Below are positions 45,085-54,129 of a stretch of DNA of 64,000 bases, piece by piece. The notes beneath the pieces are model-generated. The model did not search any database, was not told the DNA's origin, and saw nothing but the letters and a program-made list of their open reading frames with translations. The DNA is from Acidobacteriaceae bacterium. GTDB lineage: Bacteria > Acidobacteriota > Terriglobia > Terriglobales > Acidobacteriaceae. The stretch's first letter is position 1, and the number at the start of each line of letters is the position of its first letter. The stretch is from contig PLGG01000081.1 in NCBI GenBank assembly GCA_003138515.1, positions 1 to 64,000 of the forward strand, in the 5' to 3' direction. The translations under genes were made by a program, and so were the position numbers.

Positions 45085-47133
45085 ATGCGGGTCCGGCGCA
45101 TGTTTGTGCCGTTGGTCGCGCTCGCTGTAGCCTGCCTGACGGCCGGCGCTCAGCTTAGGCCTGCCTCGCAGGGACCGCAGCCCATCATGGCCACGGCGCG
45201 GGGAGTGCATAACCTCTCTCCCGAAGACGCTGCCCACGACCTTCCCGTTCATCTCCGTGCCGTTGTCACCTATTACGATCCCTACATCGACGCGAGACAC
45301 GGCGCGATCTTCATTCACGACGCCTCGGGCGGCGTTTTCGTCTCTGTTCCCGCGCGGCCCATCCTGCCCATCAAACCGGGCACACTGGTGGATATCACAG
45401 GAGTGACCAATGCGGGAGACTATGCGCCCGTTGTCTCGAGCACGCAGGTGCGGCCGATCGGCCAGTCGAGCCTGCCGGCGAATCCTCCGAAAACATCCTT
45501 GACGCAGTTGCTCACCGGAGCCTTGGATTGCCAGTGGGTCGAAGTTGAAGGCCGCGTCCGATCCGCGCACGTGGGGCCGCACGATGTGGTCCTCGGCGTT
45601 GCCGGCGACGGTGGAATGCTCACCGCGGTCACCGTGCGCCAGGACGGCGTGGACTACGATTCGCTCGTCGATTCCCTTGTTAGCATCGACGGCAATGCCG
45701 CTCCGCTTTTCAACCAGCGTCGTCAGATGGTTGGCGTGCACCTGTTCTTCCCCACGCTTCGCCAGGTCACCATGATCCAGCCGGCGCCGCGCGATCCCTT
45801 CGCCGTTCCTGCGGTTCCAGTCTCGCAGCTCTTCCGCTTCTCGCCCGATCCCGGTCTGCTGCACCGCGTTCACGTGCAGGGCATCGTGACGCTCGACTGG
45901 CCGGGTCGTTTGCTGTGCATTCAGGACTCGAAAGACGGCATCTGCATGCAGACTACGCAGGAGGCCAGCGTCGCAGTGGGCTCCTTTGTCGACGTTGTCG
46001 GTTTTCCGGCGGTCAATTTTTTCAAGCCGTCTCTCGAGGACGCGGTCTTTCGCGCCGCCCTTAACCCGGCCGCGCCTCCAACGCCAGTGGCCATCACGCC
46101 CGATCAGGCTGTCAACCCCGATCTCGACGGCAAGCTTATCCAGATCGATGCCGAGCTCATTGGCCGCGATGTTGCCGCTTCCGATCCCACAGTCATGCTC
46201 CGTGCCGGCGACGTACTCTTTCCCGCCATTCTGCCCCGGAATGTGGCTCTCGGCGCCGCGTTGCCCTGGAAGGAAGGAAGTCTCGTGCGCATCACAGGCG
46301 TCAGCAATGTGCAGGTGGACTCCCTCAACACCAATCTGAGCGAAGGCGCCGTAAGGCCCGAGTCGGTGCACATCCTGCTGCGATCGATCGACGACATTTC
46401 GGTTCTCAAAACTGCTTCCTGGTGGACCACGCAGCATACGCTCGGGAGCTTTTCCGTCGTCGGCCTGCTGGTTCTCGCCTCCTTCGCCTGGATCGTCGTC
46501 CTCCGCCACCGCGTGGCGTTGCAGACGCGCGCGCTTCGCGGCAGCGAGGAGCGCCTGCGTCACCTGTCGGAGCATGACTCGCTCACCGGCCTGCCCAACC
46601 GCATCCTTTTGAACGACCGCTGCCAAACCTCGCTCAAGCGCGCCGTTCGCTTTCAGTCCTGCCTGGGCCTGCTCATGGTCGATGCCGACGAATTCAAGAT
46701 TGTCAACGATGCACTTGGCCACCAGGCCGGGGACCAGTTGCTGTGCCAATTAGCCGAACGCCTTTGCGGCTGCGTGCGGGCCACCGACACCGTTGCTCGC
46801 ATCGGCGGGGATGAGTTCATTGTCCTTCTCCCCGATCTGCGCATTCCCGCGGAAGCAGAATCCATCGCGGCCAAAATCGTTGCTGCCGTCGCCCATCCGT
46901 ATACCATCGATCACACACAGGCGGTCATTACCGTCAGCGTGGGAGTCGTCACCTATCCCGAGGCGGGCAGCGATCTGGACACATTGATGCACGATGCGGA
47001 CGAAGCCATGTACGCGGCCAAGGAGAAGGGCAAGAACAGCTTTCAGGTGTACCGGCCCAAGTCTGCGCCTGCCGGCGGAGGCAATTCTCTGCTCCATCCT
47101 CCGCACATTACGGTGGCCACCGGCGGCGCTTGA
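45085..47133 (+). CDS. Membrane diguanylate cyclase (GGDEF) with a periplasmic sensor
   Basis: The 682-residue protein makes cyclic di-GMP. It has a signal/anchor (MFVPLVALAVACLTAGAQ), about 440 periplasmic residues with repeated OB-like beta segments (VHLRAVVTYYDPYIDARHGAIFIHD), one membrane helix near residue 465 (VVGLLVLASFAWIVVL) and a C-terminal GGDEF domain. The catalytic RIGGDEFIVLLPD is intact near residue 573, and the inhibitory site RATD lies five residues before it. No EAL domain is present. The sensed ligand is unknown. Confidence 0.9.
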   Translation: MRVRRMFVPLVALAVACLTAGAQLRPASQGPQPIMATARGVHNLSPEDAAHDLPVHLRAVVTYYDPYIDARHGAIFIHDASGGVFVSVPARPILPIKPGTLVDITGVTNAGDYAPVVSSTQVRPIGQSSLPANPPKTSLTQLLTGALDCQWVEVEGRVRSAHVGPHDVVLGVAGDGGMLTAVTVRQDGVDYDSLVDSLVSIDGNAAPLFNQRRQMVGVHLFFPTLRQVTMIQPAPRDPFAVPAVPVSQLFRFSPDPGLLHRVHVQGIVTLDWPGRLLCIQDSKDGICMQTTQEASVAVGSFVDVVGFPAVNFFKPSLEDAVFRAALNPAAPPTPVAITPDQAVNPDLDGKLIQIDAELIGRDVAASDPTVMLRAGDVLFPAILPRNVALGAALPWKEGSLVRITGVSNVQVDSLNTNLSEGAVRPESVHILLRSIDDISVLKTASWWTTQHTLGSFSVVGLLVLASFAWIVVLRHRVALQTRALRGSEERLRHLSEHDSLTGLPNRILLNDRCQTSLKRAVRFQSCLGLLMVDADEFKIVNDALGHQAGDQLLCQLAERLCGCVRATDTVARIGGDEFIVLLPDLRIPAEAESIAAKIVAAVAHPYTIDHTQAVITVSVGVVTYPEAGSDLDTLMHDADEAMYAAKEKGKNSFQVYRPKSAPAGGGNSLLHPPHITVATGGA

Positions 47134-47221
47134 GTTCGGCGTATAACCCCGCACCTGCCGGCGGCCAGCTTTGGCGCATCTCAGCGGTTTCCCGCTTTAC
47201 CTTCCACTTAAGTGCGCCAAT

Positions 47222-47974
47222 TTACGGCTTGACGATGGTTTGCAGTCTCGGGTCCTTCCACAGACTGGCGAATTCCTTGTCGGTATACACGTCGCTCATC
47301 TGCGGATAGTGGCCGTCTTTGGCGCGGTGCAAGTAGTCGAGCGCGCCCTCAACGTTGCCTCTCTGCGCATAAAGCTTCGCGATGAGGAAATCGGTGCGCG
47401 CGATTTGATCCGCGGTTCTCAATTGCGCGATCATTCCGCCATTTCCGGAGTCGAAGACGTCGGGATCGAGCTCCATCGCCCTCGCGTATTCGTTCATGGC
47501 GCGGTCAATCTCGTTCAGACCTACCCACGCCTCGGCCATATTCACGTGATAGGAGGCGTTGGCTTCGTCCAGCTCCAGAGCCTGCCTCAGATCCGTCAAA
47601 GCCGGCTTGTACTTCTTCTGGATGCACATGAGCGCACCCAGATTGTTCAGCGCGTTGGCGTTGTGCGGATCGGTCCTGACGGCTTCCTGAAAGCTCTTTC
47701 GCGCCGCGCCGTAATCCTTCAGCGAGAGCTGGACGATTCCCAACTTGTTATAGAGCTGGGCATTCGGGCCGCTGACCCGAAGAGCCCGCTGATAATAAGC
47801 AATGGCCGACTGATAGTCGCTGCGCGCACGGGCGATGTCGCCCTTCTGCTCGGCGGCCGTTGCCGTCTCAAGGCTGATTCCCTTGGGTAGGTCCCGCATC
47901 GGAGCCCTCCATCCATACGCGGCAGCGCAGGACATGAGGCTCATTGCGGCGATGATAGTTGCAAGCCTTTTCAT
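47222..47974 (-). CDS. Secreted TPR-repeat protein
   Basis: The 250-residue protein has a signal sequence with a possible lipobox (IIAAMSLMSCAAAYG) and at least three TPR units (AIAYYQRALRVSGPNAQLYN, YGAARKSFQEAVRTDPHNANA, YKPALTDLRQALELDEANASY). ATG 47974 begins the signal; the frame upstream lacks features. It is convergent with the diguanylate cyclase gene. TPR proteins scaffold other proteins; no partner is indicated. Confidence 0.82.
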   Translation of the reverse strand: MKRLATIIAAMSLMSCAAAYGWRAPMRDLPKGISLETATAAEQKGDIARARSDYQSAIAYYQRALRVSGPNAQLYNKLGIVQLSLKDYGAARKSFQEAVRTDPHNANALNNLGALMCIQKKYKPALTDLRQALELDEANASYHVNMAEAWVGLNEIDRAMNEYARAMELDPDVFDSGNGGMIAQLRTADQIARTDFLIAKLYAQRGNVEGALDYLHRAKDGHYPQMSDVYTDKEFASLWKDPRLQTIVKP

Positions 47975-48345
47975 GGAGCACCTCTTTCTCGATCCGGGGC
48001 AATTTAGGGAGGGCTGCTTGATCGGTTGCCCCCGGCATTCTGCACGTTGGATCGATTTGAGTAGAGACCAAGCCAACCCCGGCAAACAACGCTATACCTG
48101 CTACCTCTCCGTGGCGGCTGCGTTACTGCTGCTGATGCGCTGCTAACCCCGCCGCGATTCAGCAGCTTGCCCTCAGGGTAAAAGGGCGTTTCAGTTCATT
48201 TGCCTAGCAGGTAGCCGGGGTTACATGCCGTTACAGAGTGCACTTGCGCCGCTTCGTACACCGTTAAAGCCTTCCCATACGGGGAAGTCGCGCTAACATT
48301 ACAATCGTTCCAACCATCCCTCACTCGTTCGCGAGGCGCCTGCAG
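47975..48345. other. Divergent promoter region
   Basis: These 371 bp separate the TPR gene and the winged-helix/malectin gene. I see no supported gene or RNA. AGGTGCTCC on the minus strand (47976-47984 region) serves the TPR start. Promoter hexamers cannot be assigned with confidence. Confidence 0.5.
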
Positions 48346-49911
48346 ATGACCGTGGAAACACCTGAAACGATCGAAGTCGCCGAGCAGCGCGCGGAACTGA
48401 AGACCGTGCTCGAGTCCAAAGGCTTCGTCCGGGCCCCCACACTGGCGAACCTTCTCGCTTACTTGTGCCAGAAGCTTTTTGCCGGCGAGGCAAACCAGAT
48501 CAAGGAATACTCGATTGCGGTCGAAGCCTTTCGCCGCAGCGATTCGTTCGATCAGGATTCGGATTCCATTGTTCGCGTTGAGGCCAACCGTCTGCGCCGC
48601 CGCCTCGCCGAGTACTACCAGGGCGAAGGCGCGCGCAATCCGCTGCAAATTTCCATCCCGGTGGGGCAATACGTTCCGAAGTTTGCACGAAATGCCGCAG
48701 CCGGCGGTGAGCGGATTTCCGCGGACCAGGGCAAACCCTCGCCCGGGATCAGCGTCGCGCCCCGCCAGCGCGTGTTTGCATTACTCGTTCGGCAGGGGTG
48801 GTGGGCGGCATTATCGCTCCTCATTCTCTTGCTGGCTGTTGGCTACATTTGGCGCCACTCGCTCAAACAGAGGCGGGGGCAGCCCACAGTCGAAGCGAAC
48901 CAGCTTGCGGGCGTGCCCCCGGAACCTTCGCTTGGACCGCCGGGCGGCGAGGAGGTGCGCATTCTGGCAGGCGCCGGCCGGAGCTTCGTTGACCACGCGG
49001 ACAAGCTCTGGAATGCCGACGCCTGGTTCACCGGCGGCATGGCGGTTAAGAGTTCAGTCGAGCACATCGCCCGCACGCTCGATCCGGGATTCTACCGTAC
49101 GAGCAGACAAGGGCAGTTTCGCTATGACATTCCCTTGCGCAAAGGCGCGTACGAGCTGCATCTACACTTCGCTGAAACTGTCTACGGGCCTGAGTCCTCC
49201 GGTACGGGAGGAGAAGGCAGCCGCGTCATGACCATCCGCGCAAACGGCGAGCCACTACTCAGCGGTTTCGATGTAGTGGCCGACGCCGGCGCAGGGTCTG
49301 CCGCCGACGTGAAAGTGTTTACCGGCATTGAGCCCGCCGCGGACGGTATGCTTCACCTCGGGTTTTCCGCGGACAATGGCCAACAGGCGATTCTCTCCGC
49401 CATCGAGATTCTGCCGGGACTCCGCGGACACATTCGTCCCGTTCGAATTCTGGCAAGGGAAACCCCCTACTACTCCAATGACAGCCATTGGTGGAGCCCT
49501 GACGATTATTTCGATGGCGGGCAGCTAGCGTCGTATGGCGCACCCGTGAAGGGAACCGACGATCCCGAGCTTTACGAGACCGAGCGGTGGGGAAACTTCT
49601 CCTATGCCATTCCGGTGATTGCGGGAAAGTACGCGGTGACGTTGTATTTTGCGGCGCGCCACGGGAACTGGGACGAGCCGTCATCCGATGTCTTCGAAGG
49701 CAAACCAAAGGTAGCCCATGTCTTCAACGTCTTCTGCAATGGCCAGGTGCTTCTGACCGCCTTCGACCTGGCCAAAGAAGCCGGGGCTTCCGACGTTGTG
49801 ATCCGGAAATTCGTTGGCCTGGAGCCGAATGCTCAGGGCAAATTGATTCTGAGCTTCGTTCCCGTCGAGGGCTATGCCACGGTGAGTGGAATCGAAGTGC
49901 TGCCGCAATGA
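48346..49911 (+). CDS. Winged-helix membrane protein with two malectin domains
   Basis: The 521-residue protein has an N-terminal helical/winged-helix region (SDSIVRVEANRLRRRLAEYYQGEG, typical of acidobacterial CadC-like regulators), one membrane helix (near 150-170, WWAALSLLILLLAVGYIW) and two periplasmic malectin-like carbohydrate-binding domains (residues about 205-355 and 365-520), each with WNADAWFTGG or WSPDDYFDGG and YDIPLRKGAYELHLHFAE-type strands. It probably binds saccharides outside and controls genes inside. Targets are unknown. Confidence 0.85.
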   Translation: MTVETPETIEVAEQRAELKTVLESKGFVRAPTLANLLAYLCQKLFAGEANQIKEYSIAVEAFRRSDSFDQDSDSIVRVEANRLRRRLAEYYQGEGARNPLQISIPVGQYVPKFARNAAAGGERISADQGKPSPGISVAPRQRVFALLVRQGWWAALSLLILLLAVGYIWRHSLKQRRGQPTVEANQLAGVPPEPSLGPPGGEEVRILAGAGRSFVDHADKLWNADAWFTGGMAVKSSVEHIARTLDPGFYRTSRQGQFRYDIPLRKGAYELHLHFAETVYGPESSGTGGEGSRVMTIRANGEPLLSGFDVVADAGAGSAADVKVFTGIEPAADGMLHLGFSADNGQQAILSAIEILPGLRGHIRPVRILARETPYYSNDSHWWSPDDYFDGGQLASYGAPVKGTDDPELYETERWGNFSYAIPVIAGKYAVTLYFAARHGNWDEPSSDVFEGKPKVAHVFNVFCNGQVLLTAFDLAKEAGASDVVIRKFVGLEPNAQGKLILSFVPVEGYATVSGIEVLPQ

Positions 49912-49999
49912 TGGAGCCAGACGCCGTTTCCGCCGGTTTCAATGCACCGCGGAGCCAAACAGGTATTACGGTCCCGACCGCGCGGTAAGTGGCGTCTTA

Positions 50000-50767
50000 C
50001 TACTCCGCTCCTGCCAGTAGCCCACGCTTGCGCATCTCCGTCATCACCCGCTCGACTTTCCAGTCGAGCGCTCCCGTGCCATCAACGACCAGGTCGGCAT
50101 TCGCTGCTGATGGCCGGACGTAGGCCACTCCGGTGGGCCGCACTGTACGGTCGTACTGCTCGCGAACCAGCTCCGGCGTTCGTCCACGCTCCTCCACGTC
50201 GCGCTTGAGGCGCCGCTCGAAGCACAGAGCGTCGGGCGCATCAACGTACACGCGCAGGTTGTAGTAGGGAAGCAGTTCTTTGTAGTAAAGAGCGAAGAGC
50301 CCCTCGACGATGAGGAATGGACCGGCCGTGACGCGCTGGCTGCGGCCCCGGACGCGAGTGTAGGTTGCGAAGTCGTAGATGGGGCGATCGATGTTTTCTC
50401 CGCGCGACAGCGCCGCGATGTGTTGTGCAAGCAGCGGAACCTCGATCAACGCCGGGTCGTCGAAGTTCTTTTTCACGCGCTCGTCGAGCGGCAGATCCGA
50501 AAGATCGAGATAGTAGTCGTCAAGATGAAAGCGCAGGCCGCGCAGCGTCCGAGCCAGCTCGTTGGCCAGGGTCGTCTTGCCCGATCCCGAGCAGCCGGCA
50601 ATCCCCAGGACGGTCGGCGGAAAGGGCAGGCGCGCTTTCTCTTGAACGCCATGGGCGACTGCACTGGGGCCATGCACACCGCTCAGAGTTCCTGCCGACC
50701 GATTCTCCGCCGTCTGATTCTCCGCCGCGTCATTCTTCACCGCGTCATTCCCCGCCGCTTCATTCAT
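50000..50767 (-). CDS. udk: Uridine kinase family protein with a repeat-rich N-terminus
   Basis: The P-loop LGIAGCSGSGKTTLANEL is followed by FHLDDYYLDL, the uridine-binding FDDPALIE and YDFATYTRVRG, and a C-terminal helix region. Uridine kinase phosphorylates uridine or cytidine. The first about 50 residues are an unconserved Asn/Asp/Ala/Glu repeat (GNDAVKNDAAENQTAEN) encoded by a degenerate 15-bp repeat (CGCCGCGTCATTCTT). ATG 50767 begins 8 bp after the purine nucleoside phosphorylase stop, so the two form a salvage operon. Confidence 0.87.
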   Translation of the reverse strand: MNEAAGNDAVKNDAAENQTAENRSAGTLSGVHGPSAVAHGVQEKARLPFPPTVLGIAGCSGSGKTTLANELARTLRGLRFHLDDYYLDLSDLPLDERVKKNFDDPALIEVPLLAQHIAALSRGENIDRPIYDFATYTRVRGRSQRVTAGPFLIVEGLFALYYKELLPYYNLRVYVDAPDALCFERRLKRDVEERGRTPELVREQYDRTVRPTGVAYVRPSAANADLVVDGTGALDWKVERVMTEMRKRGLLAGAE

Positions 50768-50775
50768 CGGCGCGC

Positions 50776-51639
50776 TCACTCTTCCATTTCTACCCTCTCG
50801 GCGATTCGTGGCGCCACGCGCTTCAGCAAACTGGCCAGGCGGCTCTCTACCCATTTGCCCGTTTCGTTTACCTCTTCGTGGCTCAGCGGCTTTGTGCCCA
50901 ATCCCGCGGCCAGATTGGTGACGCACGAAATTCCCAGCACTTCAATTCCCATGTGCCGCGCCACGATCGTTTCCGGAACCGTGGACATTCCCACCAGCGT
51001 CGCGCCCAGCGCGCGAAACGCGCGAATCTCCGCCGGCGTCTCGAAGCTCGGTCCCGGCGTGGCGAGATACACGCCTTCCTCCAGTGCGAATCCGTCCTCG
51101 TGGGCCTCCTCTTTCGCCAGCATCCGCAGCGGTCTGCTGTAGGCCTCGGTCATGTCGAAGAACCGTTTGCCCGCGCCGGCGCGAATCGCGAAGCGCGGCT
51201 CATTGGGCCCGTTGAGCGGATTCCAGCCCATCAGATTGATGTGGTCGCTCAACACGACGAGTTCGCCTGCATGCAGGCCCGCTTGAATGCCGCCGGCCGC
51301 ATTGGTCAGCACCACCGCACGCACCCCGAGCATGCCCAGCACGCGCATGGGAAATGTGACCTCGAGCGGCGAATACCCCTCGTAGAAGTGAACGCGCCCC
51401 TGCATGACGATCACCGATGCGCCGCCGAGCAGCCCCGCGACCATGCGGCCTGAATGGCCTTCAACAGTGGATTGCGGAAAGTGAGGGATCTCGCTGTAGG
51501 GGACGATGACCGGATCGTTGACCGCGGCAGCAGCAGCGCCCAGCCCCGAGCCCAGCACGATGCCAACCCGCGCCCCGAGCGAGCCCAAGTGCGCTTTTAC
51601 GAATGCGGCAGCTTCTGCGACTTGGTCGTAGTAATTCAT
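50776..51639 (-). CDS. punA: Purine nucleoside phosphorylase
   Basis: The 287-residue protein matches the trimeric PNP family: VGIVLGSGLGAAAAAV with the phosphate-binding Ser, GHSGRMVAGLL, HFYEGYSPLEVTFPMRVL, LTNAAGGI and the base-contact region TPGPSFETPAEIRAFRALGATLVGMSTVPETIVARHMG (short pieces visible). It cleaves purine nucleosides by phosphorolysis. The start ATG 51639 is preferred because the upstream frame is unconserved. It is followed by udk and is divergent from an organophosphate transporter gene. Confidence 0.92.
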   Translation of the reverse strand: MNYYDQVAEAAAFVKAHLGSLGARVGIVLGSGLGAAAAAVNDPVIVPYSEIPHFPQSTVEGHSGRMVAGLLGGASVIVMQGRVHFYEGYSPLEVTFPMRVLGMLGVRAVVLTNAAGGIQAGLHAGELVVLSDHINLMGWNPLNGPNEPRFAIRAGAGKRFFDMTEAYSRPLRMLAKEEAHEDGFALEEGVYLATPGPSFETPAEIRAFRALGATLVGMSTVPETIVARHMGIEVLGISCVTNLAAGLGTKPLSHEEVNETGKWVESRLASLLKRVAPRIAERVEMEE

Positions 51640-51827
51640 TTGCGGTAACCTGCGGTGCGCTTGCGAACATTCTACACACCGCATTGCGCGGCCGTTCCTG
51701 TGCAAATAGCGTTGTCGCATTCTGCCCGCCGTTAGCGAAAAGTGCTGGGATGAAGAGCGCGTGAAAACATCGGCTGTCCTGCCGCAGCGTAGAACTGCGC
51801 AGCCGAGGCGTGTGGTAGTTTTCTTGT

Positions 51828-53243
51828 GTGTCCACCGGCAATACAGTGGCCCCCGGCCGAATTGAGCCTGCGCAACCAGGTTCAAAGCGGTTTACTGTTT
51901 GGCACGCCGGGACGGCCGCGCTTCTGGCGTTGGGCTATTCGGGCTACTATTTCTGCCGCTCCGATCTGTCCGTTGTCTTGCCGGTTTTGATACGCGATTT
52001 GGCGCAGCACGGCATCACGCCCAACGAGGCGCAAATAAAGCTCGGGTTCATGGCCTCGGTGGGCACCGTGGCGTATGCATTCGGCAAATTCTTCTCGGGA
52101 GCGTTGGCCGACACCGGCGGCGGGCGGCGAAGCTTTCTTGGTGGAATGGGCGGATCCATCTTCTTCACCATCGTCTTTGCCATGAGCGGGGGGTTTCCGC
52201 TCTTCACCCTTGCATGGATCGGGAACCGGCTCTTCCAGTCGCAAGGGTGGGCAGGCCTGGTGCGGGTTTCGTCGCGATGGTTCTCCTACTCCACCTACGG
52301 CAGCGTGATGGCCGTGGTGAGCCTGAGTTTTCTGTTTGGCGATGCGGGCTGCCGATGGATGATGAGCCAGCTCATGGCGCACGGCGTGGGCTGGCGCGGC
52401 GTGTTCTTCTTTGCGTCGGGAGCGCTCGCGGTTCTGATGTTGACGTGTCTGCTGCTCTTGCGCGAAGCGCCCGAAGAGCGAGGACTGCCCGCGCCGGAGG
52501 TGAATCCGCGAAATGTGTACGCGCGCGAAGAGGGCGCCCGCGAAAAGGCGGCGCGCAAAAAACGGGCGGACGAGGGAAAGGCCGGCGACAGTGAACGTGT
52601 GGGACTCGGGGCGATCTTGCGGCCCTTGCTCACGAGCTTTCCGTTCTGGATGGTTTGCGTGCTGGCGTTTGGAACCACGATGCTACGGGAGACGTTCAAC
52701 CTGTGGACGCCCACCTACTTCGTCCAATTCGCCGGGCTTACGGCGAGCGCAGCGGCCAGCCGCAGCGCGCTGTTTCCGCTCTGCGGCGGCGTCTCCGTGT
52801 TGCTCGGCGGATTCCTCAGCGACAAGCTTGGCCCCAACGGGCGCAACACGCTGGTCGTCGTCGGAATGACGGCGTGCACGGTTTGCCTCGTGCTCATGGG
52901 GCGCATTCCCGACCGCTCCGGCCAATGGGCGCCAACGATTCTTGTAGCTCTCGTCGGCTTCATGTTGCTCGGGCCGTATTCGTATCTCGCCGGCGCCATG
53001 TCTCTCGATTTCGGGGGAAAGCACGGGAGCGCCACGGCGGCGGGAATCATCGACGGCTTCGGCTACATGGCCGGTTGGCTCTCGGGCGACACGGTGGCGC
53101 GGATCGCCGTCGATTTCGGCTGGCGAAGAGCGTTTCTCTCGCTCGCGGTGGTTTCGCTGCTTACGGCGCTGGTCGCGATGGTGTTGGCGGCGCATCAGCG
53201 GAGGACGCCGGGGGTGGTGGGCGGACAGGCCGCGGGGGGCTGA
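51828..53243 (+). CDS. MFS transporter, organophosphate:phosphate antiporter type
   Basis: The 471-residue polytopic protein has twelve likely membrane segments and the OPA-family N-terminal motif GYSGYYFCRSDLSVVLPVLIRDL, followed by FSGALADTGGGRR and the second-half NLWTPTYFVQFAGLTASAAAS, similar to GlpT/UhpT and UhpC. Substrates in this family are sugar or glycerol phosphates. A charged loop (EEGAREKAARKKRADEGKAG) lies between the halves. GTG 51828 is the start (V-S-T read as M-S-T). It is divergent from PNP/udk, so nucleoside- or ribose-phosphate transport is plausible but unproven. Confidence 0.85.
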   Translation: MSTGNTVAPGRIEPAQPGSKRFTVWHAGTAALLALGYSGYYFCRSDLSVVLPVLIRDLAQHGITPNEAQIKLGFMASVGTVAYAFGKFFSGALADTGGGRRSFLGGMGGSIFFTIVFAMSGGFPLFTLAWIGNRLFQSQGWAGLVRVSSRWFSYSTYGSVMAVVSLSFLFGDAGCRWMMSQLMAHGVGWRGVFFFASGALAVLMLTCLLLLREAPEERGLPAPEVNPRNVYAREEGAREKAARKKRADEGKAGDSERVGLGAILRPLLTSFPFWMVCVLAFGTTMLRETFNLWTPTYFVQFAGLTASAAASRSALFPLCGGVSVLLGGFLSDKLGPNGRNTLVVVGMTACTVCLVLMGRIPDRSGQWAPTILVALVGFMLLGPYSYLAGAMSLDFGGKHGSATAAGIIDGFGYMAGWLSGDTVARIAVDFGWRRAFLSLAVVSLLTALVAMVLAAHQRRTPGVVGGQAAGG

Positions 53244-53280
53244 TTTGGCGGTCGCCGTTGGCCGAGGACCCTCATAATAC

Positions 53281-53305
53281 CGACAAAATTTGTCGAAATT
53301 TGTCG
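53281..53305. promoter_or_regulatory. Palindrome with helically phased TTTGTCG repeats
   Basis: CGACAAA-A-TTTGTCG (53281-53295) is a perfect dyad around one base, and a second TTTGTCG follows 10 bp later (53299-53305). The site lies between convergent genes at the left edge of the accessory island and is followed by an AT-rich stretch (53371-53392). A protein-binding or recombination site is possible; this is inferred. Confidence 0.4.
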
Positions 53306-53382
53306 ACGGTTTTGAGGTCGATTTGTTAATCCCAAATGAGTTATGGAGATTTTTGCCTCCGAAATCACTCAATTTTTTTTAA

Positions 53383-53916
53383 TTAATTAATTTCCTCCGT
53401 GGCGGGGGATTTGCGCGGGCGGCCGACGGGCCTGCGCTCACCGGTGAAGGGCTTTGGCTGATGGAGAGCCGCGGAGATAGCGACCTTGGCGTTGGCCAGG
53501 TAGTGCTCAGCTTCGGCGTGAGTGACGAATTCTCTCATCGATGCATAGTTGATGCAGGCAATGAAGTGGCAGATGTTTTCGTGGCCGCTGAGAGGAGGCG
53601 TGGCGCGGAGGTAGGCTTCGCTGGCGGCTTTCCAGGCGTCGTCGTCGGGGTCGTCCTCGTCGAGATCGGCGGTTTCCTTGTCATAGGCATATTTCCAGGC
53701 GTCTAGGCAGCGGTTGATGGTTTTGATCACGGAGTTGTCTTTGGGCGGGAAGTTGATCCTAGGTGCGCTCTCGCCAGCAACTTCGCACGTGTCGGTAGGT
53801 TCGCTCGCGTCGTCAGCGGCTTCGCTCGGGGCCGCAGGTGCGGCCGAGATTGGAGGTGCGGGCGATTTTGGAGGTGCGCATGGGGCGGTATCGATAGAAA
53901 CAACGGTGTCTGCCAT
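53383..53916 (-). CDS. Conserved hypothetical protein, acidobacterial type
   Basis: The 177-residue protein has an Ala/Pro-rich start and a conserved-looking core (KTINRCLDAWKYAYDKE, EAYLRATPPLSGHENICHFIACINYASMREFV, YLANAKVAISAALHQ). A family with the same TPPL...ENI..FIAC pattern is common in Acidobacteria, often near mobile DNA; I know no function. The C-terminus is basic (GRPRKS, AT-hook-like). It starts at 53916 with GGAG upstream. It lies at the left of the island and is convergent with the transporter gene. Confidence 0.72.
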   Translation of the reverse strand: MADTVVSIDTAPCAPPKSPAPPISAAPAAPSEAADDASEPTDTCEVAGESAPRINFPPKDNSVIKTINRCLDAWKYAYDKETADLDEDDPDDDAWKAASEAYLRATPPLSGHENICHFIACINYASMREFVTHAEAEHYLANAKVAISAALHQPKPFTGERRPVGRPRKSPATEEIN

Positions 53917-54129
53917 GAAGAAGCTCCTTCATCATTAAGGCTAGCGATTTGGGAGAATTAATCGGCAAACTTGGGGGAATTTTTTGACGGGGTGTAAGGG
54001 ATGGAGGGGCAAGGGGTTAGGTGGGGGCTGGAGGAGTTTTGAGGGGTGATTAGGGGTTGACAGGAAGGAGCAGTGCGGAGGTGCCCACCTTACACGCAGC
54101 TTGATCGTCGATTTCCTTGGGCCGGCCTG
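53917..54129. other. Noncoding tract with eight G-runs
   Basis: Runs of three to five G occur at 53973-53977, 53989-53992, 53998-54000, 54006-54009, 54013-54016, 54023-54027, 54043-54046 and 54053-54056 on the plus strand. No gene is supported. Such spacing permits G-quadruplex formation. Confidence 0.6.
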
